Shown here one piece after another: positions 33,249-36,947 of a stretch of 36,947 nucleotides of DNA. Position numbers and translations under genes: made by a program. The notes beneath the pieces are model-generated. The model did not search any database. It worked only from the letters and a program-made list of their open reading frames with translations, and was not told the origin of the DNA. The first letter of the stretch is position 1. Each line of letters starts with the position of its first letter. Source of the stretch: Flavonifractor sp. An306 (GTDB taxonomy: Bacteria; Bacillota; Clostridia; Oscillospirales; Oscillospiraceae). Location of the stretch: NCBI RefSeq assembly GCF_002159455.1, contig NZ_NFIQ01000039.1:1-36947 (forward strand). Reading direction: 5' to 3'.

Positions 33249-34545
33249 GGATAATTCGCAGCAGAAAAAAGATGTATTTTCTCACATTGGAAAGTTGGTC
33301 GGCAAAATTGCAGACAAAACATTGGAGCAGCTTGAGCACGAAGGTGTATTCATATTTCCCGAAATCGTAAAGGACGCAGAGGATATTTCACGAGATCAGA
33401 TGATTCTGCAAAGTGTCAATGACACCTATCGCTCTGGCAATGTGATGGGGGTTCTTGGTTGCGGTGATGAGCGTCTTATTATCGAGTCCCGCTTCTGTGG
33501 AGAGGGAGAGGATTACTTTTTCCAATATCTTTTGGACAAAGTTCTGGACTTTCCAAACATCGTAGACTTGGAGTCTGATGCCAATCAGGATAATCGTCTG
33601 TTTAATTTCTTGCTATTCCTGTTTCCGTATTACCTCAAGACGGCCATGAGGAAAGGTTTGTTCAAGAAGTATATCTGTCACAGATACAATGATGCGCATG
33701 TAAAAGGCACTATTGATGTCGCAAGGCATATAGAGAAGAACATTCCATTTATAGGGAATGTTGCATATAGCCAGCGTGAGTTTTCTTTTGATAACAGTCT
33801 GATGGAACTGGTGCGACACACCATAGAATTTATCAAGAGAAAGCCTTACGGAAACAATCTCCTTATCAAGGTGAAAGACGAGGTAAAGCTCGTAATAGAT
33901 GCAACTCCGGGATATGAGCCTTATGACCGACAGAAAATCATTGAGCAGAACAAAAAGAATACTGTCCGCCATGCTTATTTCAGGGAATATCTTGCTTTGC
34001 AGAGATTGTGCCTCTTGATTCTTCGGCATCAAAAGCATCAAATCGGTTCGGGGTCGAGACAGATATACGGTATACTGTTTGACGGTGCATGGCTATGGGA
34101 GGAGTACATCAACTCGCTTGTTGAGGACATCTTCTATCATCCGATGAACAAGAGCGGCAAAGGTGCTCAAAGACTGTTCAATAGAAATGTCGGACTTATT
34201 TATCCCGATTTCATTAGCCGAAATAGCGAGGCTCGAGTCATTGCAGACGCCAAGTACAAGCCGATTGACAACATTGGCAATCGAGACTATTTACAGGTAC
34301 TTGCCTATATGTTCCGTTTTGATGCTAAAGCTGGCTACTATCTCTATCCCGAAGCAGAAGGCTCTGGCGATCTAAAATTATGGATGAATCGTGGCTCTAC
34401 CTATGAGGCAAATGTTACTCCGCGTGACGATATCAGCATCACCAAGCATGGATTAAAAATTCCTATGGACGTGTGGGATTATGCGAGTTTTATCGCAAAA
34501 ATGAAGATTTCTGAGCAAGAGTTTATATACATATTCTCTACATGA
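33229..34545 (+). CDS. mcrC: McrC-like nuclease subunit, 438 aa
   Basis: The nuclease partner of McrB. An N-terminal beta/helical adaptor region (1 to about 250) joins a PD-(D/E)xK domain with YPDF at 325-328 and DAKYK from residue 340, matching the catalytic D...DxK of the McrC family. The ATG at 33229 is preferred, since AGAGG is 8 nt upstream, over GTG 33220 and ATG 33223. It overlaps mcrB by 20 nt, so the subunits are translationally coupled. It is transcribed from the promoter at 31100. Confidence 0.88.
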   Translation: MKLLKIKDNSQQKKDVFSHIGKLVGKIADKTLEQLEHEGVFIFPEIVKDAEDISRDQMILQSVNDTYRSGNVMGVLGCGDERLIIESRFCGEGEDYFFQYLLDKVLDFPNIVDLESDANQDNRLFNFLLFLFPYYLKTAMRKGLFKKYICHRYNDAHVKGTIDVARHIEKNIPFIGNVAYSQREFSFDNSLMELVRHTIEFIKRKPYGNNLLIKVKDEVKLVIDATPGYEPYDRQKIIEQNKKNTVRHAYFREYLALQRLCLLILRHQKHQIGSGSRQIYGILFDGAWLWEEYINSLVEDIFYHPMNKSGKGAQRLFNRNVGLIYPDFISRNSEARVIADAKYKPIDNIGNRDYLQVLAYMFRFDAKAGYYLYPEAEGSGDLKLWMNRGSTYEANVTPRDDISITKHGLKIPMDVWDYASFIAKMKISEQEFIYIFST

Positions 34546-34645
34546 TTTTATAGAAGTACATAGAATAATGGATTCTCGATAAACGATTATTTCAATTTTG
34601 AGTAGATTAAAATACTCTGCAAAAATAACAAGGAGTTTTCCTCTT

Positions 34646-34993
34646 ATGCCAGATAACAGAAACCGGAAGCGACCAATACAAGTCAAGTTTTTTGTAGACG
34701 AAAAAGAGCTTAACCTGATAAAACAGAAAATGGCACAGATGGGAACGGAGAACATGAGTGCCTATCTCCGCAAAATGGCAATCGACGGATATGTTGTGAA
34801 TCTGGATATGCCTGAACTCCGTGAGCTGACTTCCAAAATGAAACGAATATCCAACAGCGAAAACCAGATTGCCAAACAGCTCAACACAACGGGTAACATC
34901 TACGAAGCTGACATTGAAGAAATCAAAAAGAATCAAGAGGAAATTTACGAAGGCATTAAAAAAATTCTGCTTTCTCTCTCCCATCTGAAGTGA
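34646..34993 (+). CDS. mobC: MobC-like relaxosome accessory protein, 115 aa
   Basis: A small basic protein that in mobilizable elements binds oriT and helps the relaxase nick it. An N-terminal ribbon-helix-helix region (about 10-52, RPIQVKFFVDEKELNLI then MSAYLRKMAIDGY) is followed by a charged coiled-coil tail. AAGGAG is 10 nt before the ATG. In relatives the relaxase follows directly; here no relaxase is found, and 313 nt of oriT-like sequence separate it from the next gene. Confidence 0.82.
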   Translation: MPDNRNRKRPIQVKFFVDEKELNLIKQKMAQMGTENMSAYLRKMAIDGYVVNLDMPELRELTSKMKRISNSENQIAKQLNTTGNIYEADIEEIKKNQEEIYEGIKKILLSLSHLK

Positions 34994-35306
34994 TGTCAGC
35001 TCCGCAGGAGCGTAGCCGATTTTGAAAAAATCGTCAAAGGGTTTGGGATGCTTCCCAACAAGCTTTTGCAAAAATCAGCTTCGCTGAAATTTGCAAAACG
35101 CACGATGTGTGTACACATGTGCACTGCTTGCAAAGTTTGTTTTGACCTTTTGTAAGCAAATTGAAGATTTTCATTTTCCACCAAATCGGCAACGCTATAT
35201 TTTGTAAAACATCGCAGTGTACAGCTACACCTGCGGTACTTGCAATCCCAACAATTCTTTGAATAAATCGAATTGAAGTGAATGAAAGAAAAGGAGGCTC
35301 GACAGG
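34994..35306. other. Putative origin of transfer (oriT) region
   Basis: No open frame fits. The stretch holds several inverted repeats: TTGGGA/TCCCAA (35043-35058); TTTTGCAAA with TTTGCAAAA (35064-35098), enclosing TCAGC/GCTGA; the palindrome TGTGTACACA (35108-35117); and CGCAGTGTA/TACACCTGCG (35212-35234, one bulge). Repeats just after mobC are what an oriT would show. No nick site can be assigned from sequence. Confidence 0.5.
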
Positions 35307-35699
35307 ATGGATGAGAAACGAACAGAGGAAGAAGCCCGTGAGCTTACTCCCGAAGAAATAGATGATATGATTTTTGAGGAACAGATTGCGAGTGGAGAGC
35401 ATAACGAGAAAGTTCCCGAATACTACTTCTCCAATCCCGACCCGTATGCCAAGGTCGAGCCTCGCCCCGATGATGCACCAAAGCGTGACATCAAGTTTGA
35501 TGAAAACGGTAACATCGTTGTAAAAAATCCGTCTGCCTTTTGGTTGCCCGAAGTGACAATCGTGGATGAAATCGGCGGCGCAGAATACACAGTTACAGGC
35601 AGCTACGAGGGCACGGAAACTCTTGATAAAAAGCTCAAACGCATTATGGAGCAGAACGCTGCCGATGATGAATCTGATATCACGGAGGATGGCGAATGA
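35307..35699 (+). CDS. Small acidic protein of a mobile element, 130 aa
   Basis: I do not recognise a named family. The protein is rich in Glu and Asp, has no membrane span, and shows an opening EEEARELTPEEIDDMIFEEQ helical segment in two parts, then a Pro-rich middle (NPDPYAKVEPRPDD). GGAGG is 10 nt before the ATG at 35307. Its stop overlaps an ATG by ATGA at 35696-35699, and the recombinase follows, so it may be co-expressed with recombination functions. Confidence 0.7.
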   Translation: MDEKRTEEEARELTPEEIDDMIFEEQIASGEHNEKVPEYYFSNPDPYAKVEPRPDDAPKRDIKFDENGNIVVKNPSAFWLPEVTIVDEIGGAEYTVTGSYEGTETLDKKLKRIMEQNAADDESDITEDGE

Positions 35700-35776
35700 A
35701 TAGCGACACCTCTCTTGATATAAACAACCATTCCAATCCTGTACAGACAGTTGCCCAACCAAAGGAGGATAACGAA

Positions 35777-35948
35777 ATGTTAAGGGCAACCGACAAAATC
35801 ACAGCACTTTATTGCAGATTGTCCGTAGAGGACACCAAGGATGAGAAGAAAAACGGCAAAGAGGATTTGTCAAATTCCATCCAAAATCAAAAGGCTATGT
35901 TGCTTCAATACGCACGAGATCACCGCTTTCCCCACCCGACATTTTTCA
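35777..35948 (+). pseudogene. Large serine recombinase, truncated by an IS
   Basis: The N-terminal 57 or so residues of a TnpX/TndX-type serine recombinase: KITALYCRLSVED carries the catalytic serine (S16), followed by DLSNSIQNQK. Homology stops in FPHPTFFI. The frame then runs 20-odd codons into IS sequence to a stop at 36014-36016. AAAGGAGG is 8 nt before the ATG at 35777; a frame from 35696 would add 27 residues. The rest of the gene should lie beyond the window. The element can no longer move by this enzyme. Confidence 0.85.
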
Positions 35949-35966
35949 TTGAGAAAAGTGTTATAG

Positions 35967-36029
35967 TTGGGATCAAATCAAGGAGGCTCTTGAGACACAA
36001 GGCCTTGCTGGTTTGATCCCAATTTTTTT
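35967..36029 (+). terminator. Hairpin and T-run at the IS256 left end
   Basis: TTGGGATCAAA (35967-35977) pairs perfectly with 36012-36022, followed by seven Ts. It would stop transcription entering from the interrupted recombinase. Confidence 0.75.
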
Positions 36030-36120
36030 GCCTGTTACCAGGACGCTGTAACAAGAGAGGATGTGGAACATGGGGATAAGGTACAATAATTTTCGCAAAT
36101 TGAAAAAAGGATGAGAAGAG

Positions 36121-36190
36121 ACATGGTTTGCAGAACTCTGGTAGAATGAAGTCGCGACACACCATTCTGAAAGGAGACAGCAAACCATGT
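36121..36190 (+). promoter_or_regulatory. Fold-back over the transposase start codon
   Basis: ACATGGTTTGC (36121-36131) is the exact reverse complement of GCAAACCATGT (36180-36190), which contains the ATG at 36187. The ribosome binding site AAGGAG is in the loop. Read-through mRNA would hide the start; a transcript beginning inside the IS after 36131 would not. Confidence 0.75.
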
Positions 36191-36947
36191 CCGAGAAGAT
36201 TGTACAGCTAAACGAAGAAGTTATCAAGGGCCAGCTCAAGGAGCTGGTTCGAGGTAGCGTAGAGGAAACCCTCAATGAGCTGCTGGAGGCCGAGGCGGAG
36301 AAACTGACCCAGGCGGCCCGGTACGAGCGCAATGAGCAGCGCCAGGGCTACCGCAGCGGCCATTACAGCCGTAATCTCACTACCACTTCCGGGGACGTCA
36401 CCCTCAAGGTTCCCAAACTCAAGGGGATCTCCTTTGAGACCGCCATTATTGAGCGGTACCGCCGCCGGGAGAGCAGCGTGGAAGAGGCTCTCATTGAGAT
36501 GTACCTGGCAGGTGTATCCGTCCGGCGTGTGGAGGACATTACAGAAGCTCTGTGGGGCAGCAAGGTGTCTCCCTCCACCATCAGTGAGCTAAACAAGAAA
36601 GCGTATGTCCGCATTGAGGATTGGCGGAATCGTCCTTTGCAAGGTGGACGGTACCCGTATGTCTATGTGGATGGGATATATTTGCGCCGCAACTGGGGCG
36701 GAGAGTTTGAAAATGTGGCCATTCTGGTGGCGATTGCAGTCAATGAGGACGGATACCGTGAGGTTCTGGGTGCCGCTGAGGGTATGAAAGAGGACAAGGC
36801 CAGCTGGGTCAGCTTCTTCCAGTGGCTGCGTGGCCGTGGCTTGGACGGGGTCAAGCTGGTGGTTGGAGACAAGTGCCTTGGTATGCTGGAGGCTGTGGGA
36901 GAAGTGTTCCCCGAAGCAAAGTACCAGCGTTGCACCGTCCACTTTTA
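36187..36947 (+). CDS. IS256-family (Mutator-type) transposase, partial
   Basis: About 253 codons without a stop to the window edge. An N-terminal helical region has LVRGSVEETLNELLEAEAE and ERNEQRQGYRSGHYSR, a family mark. The DDE core has the first Asp in VYVDGIYLRR and the second in VVGDKCLGM; the catalytic Glu is beyond the edge. The CxxH-like pair TVHF region near the edge is typical. The start is partly hidden by the fold-back at 36121-36190. The C-terminal third is missing only because the window ends. Confidence 0.93.
   Translation, partial: MSEKIVQLNEEVIKGQLKELVRGSVEETLNELLEAEAEKLTQAARYERNEQRQGYRSGHYSRNLTTTSGDVTLKVPKLKGISFETAIIERYRRRESSVEEALIEMYLAGVSVRRVEDITEALWGSKVSPSTISELNKKAYVRIEDWRNRPLQGGRYPYVYVDGIYLRRNWGGEFENVAILVAIAVNEDGYREVLGAAEGMKEDKASWVSFFQWLRGRGLDGVKLVVGDKCLGMLEAVGEVFPEAKYQRCTVHF

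Larger units (their letters stand above)
35949..36947 (+). mobile_element. IS256-family insertion sequence (right part outside the window)
   Basis: The left boundary is set where recombinase homology ends, near 35948; the other end and the target duplication lie outside. The left 240 nt hold a terminator-like hairpin and a fold-back over the transposase start. The transposase frame is open to the last base. Confidence 0.8.

Overview
The window looks like a chromosomal segment of a high-GC gut-type Clostridia, probably Oscillospiraceae (Flavonifractor/Lawsonibacter-like). This is inferred from Firmicutes-style promoters and AAGGAGG ribosome binding sites, a ribosomal protein L33 of the CxxC type, a DUF1292 gene, a YtvI-like transporter, and GC-rich codon use in the core. 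No taxonomic search was possible.

Region 1 (1-950) holds an AT-rich flank, a tRNA-Ala(GGC) with its own promoter and terminator, and a detached copy of the first 22 nt of that tRNA between promoter and gene. Region 2 (951-9970) has a giant Sel1-repeat protein, an IS3-family element whose orfB carries a stop codon, an AIM24-like protein, an HD-domain hydrolase, a Na/Pi cotransporter and a large membrane-anchored protein of unknown function. The IS3 element sits in the loop of a bidirectional terminator.

Region 3 (9972-20625) has an AGCS amino-acid symporter, and a two-component system whose response regulator has lost its 5' end by fusion to a truncated divergent gene. It continues with an aspartate-pathway operon (PheB-like ACT protein, homoserine dehydrogenase, aspartate kinase), a YtvI-like permease and a class A penicillin-binding protein. 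Region 4 (20771-25389) holds a DUF1292 protein, a probable 6S RNA, a parvulin-type foldase, TcdA, a two-gene TSUP transporter, an antibiotic-biosynthesis-monooxygenase-fold protein and RuvX. The last two overlap by ATGA.

Region 5 (25451-29327) is the rpmG-secE-nusG-rplK-rplA-rplJ-rplL cluster. Two 5' leaders end in intrinsic terminators. The one before rplJ matches the known L10 leader. The one before rpmG has a terminator and a mutually exclusive, extended antiterminator that I do not recognise; it is the best candidate here for an undescribed regulatory RNA. The cluster ends in a terminator after rplL, and rpoB does not follow.

Region 6 (about 29330-36947) is lower in GC and accessory. It carries a secreted SLH protein with a cysteine-amidase-like tail, a type IV McrBC restriction pair under a strong promoter with a palindrome at the start site, MobC, an oriT-like region, a small element-encoded protein and a large serine recombinase. 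The recombinase is cut after about 57 codons by an IS256-family element that runs off the window. The McrBC-MobC-recombinase block looks like one mobilizable element, now disabled at its recombinase.
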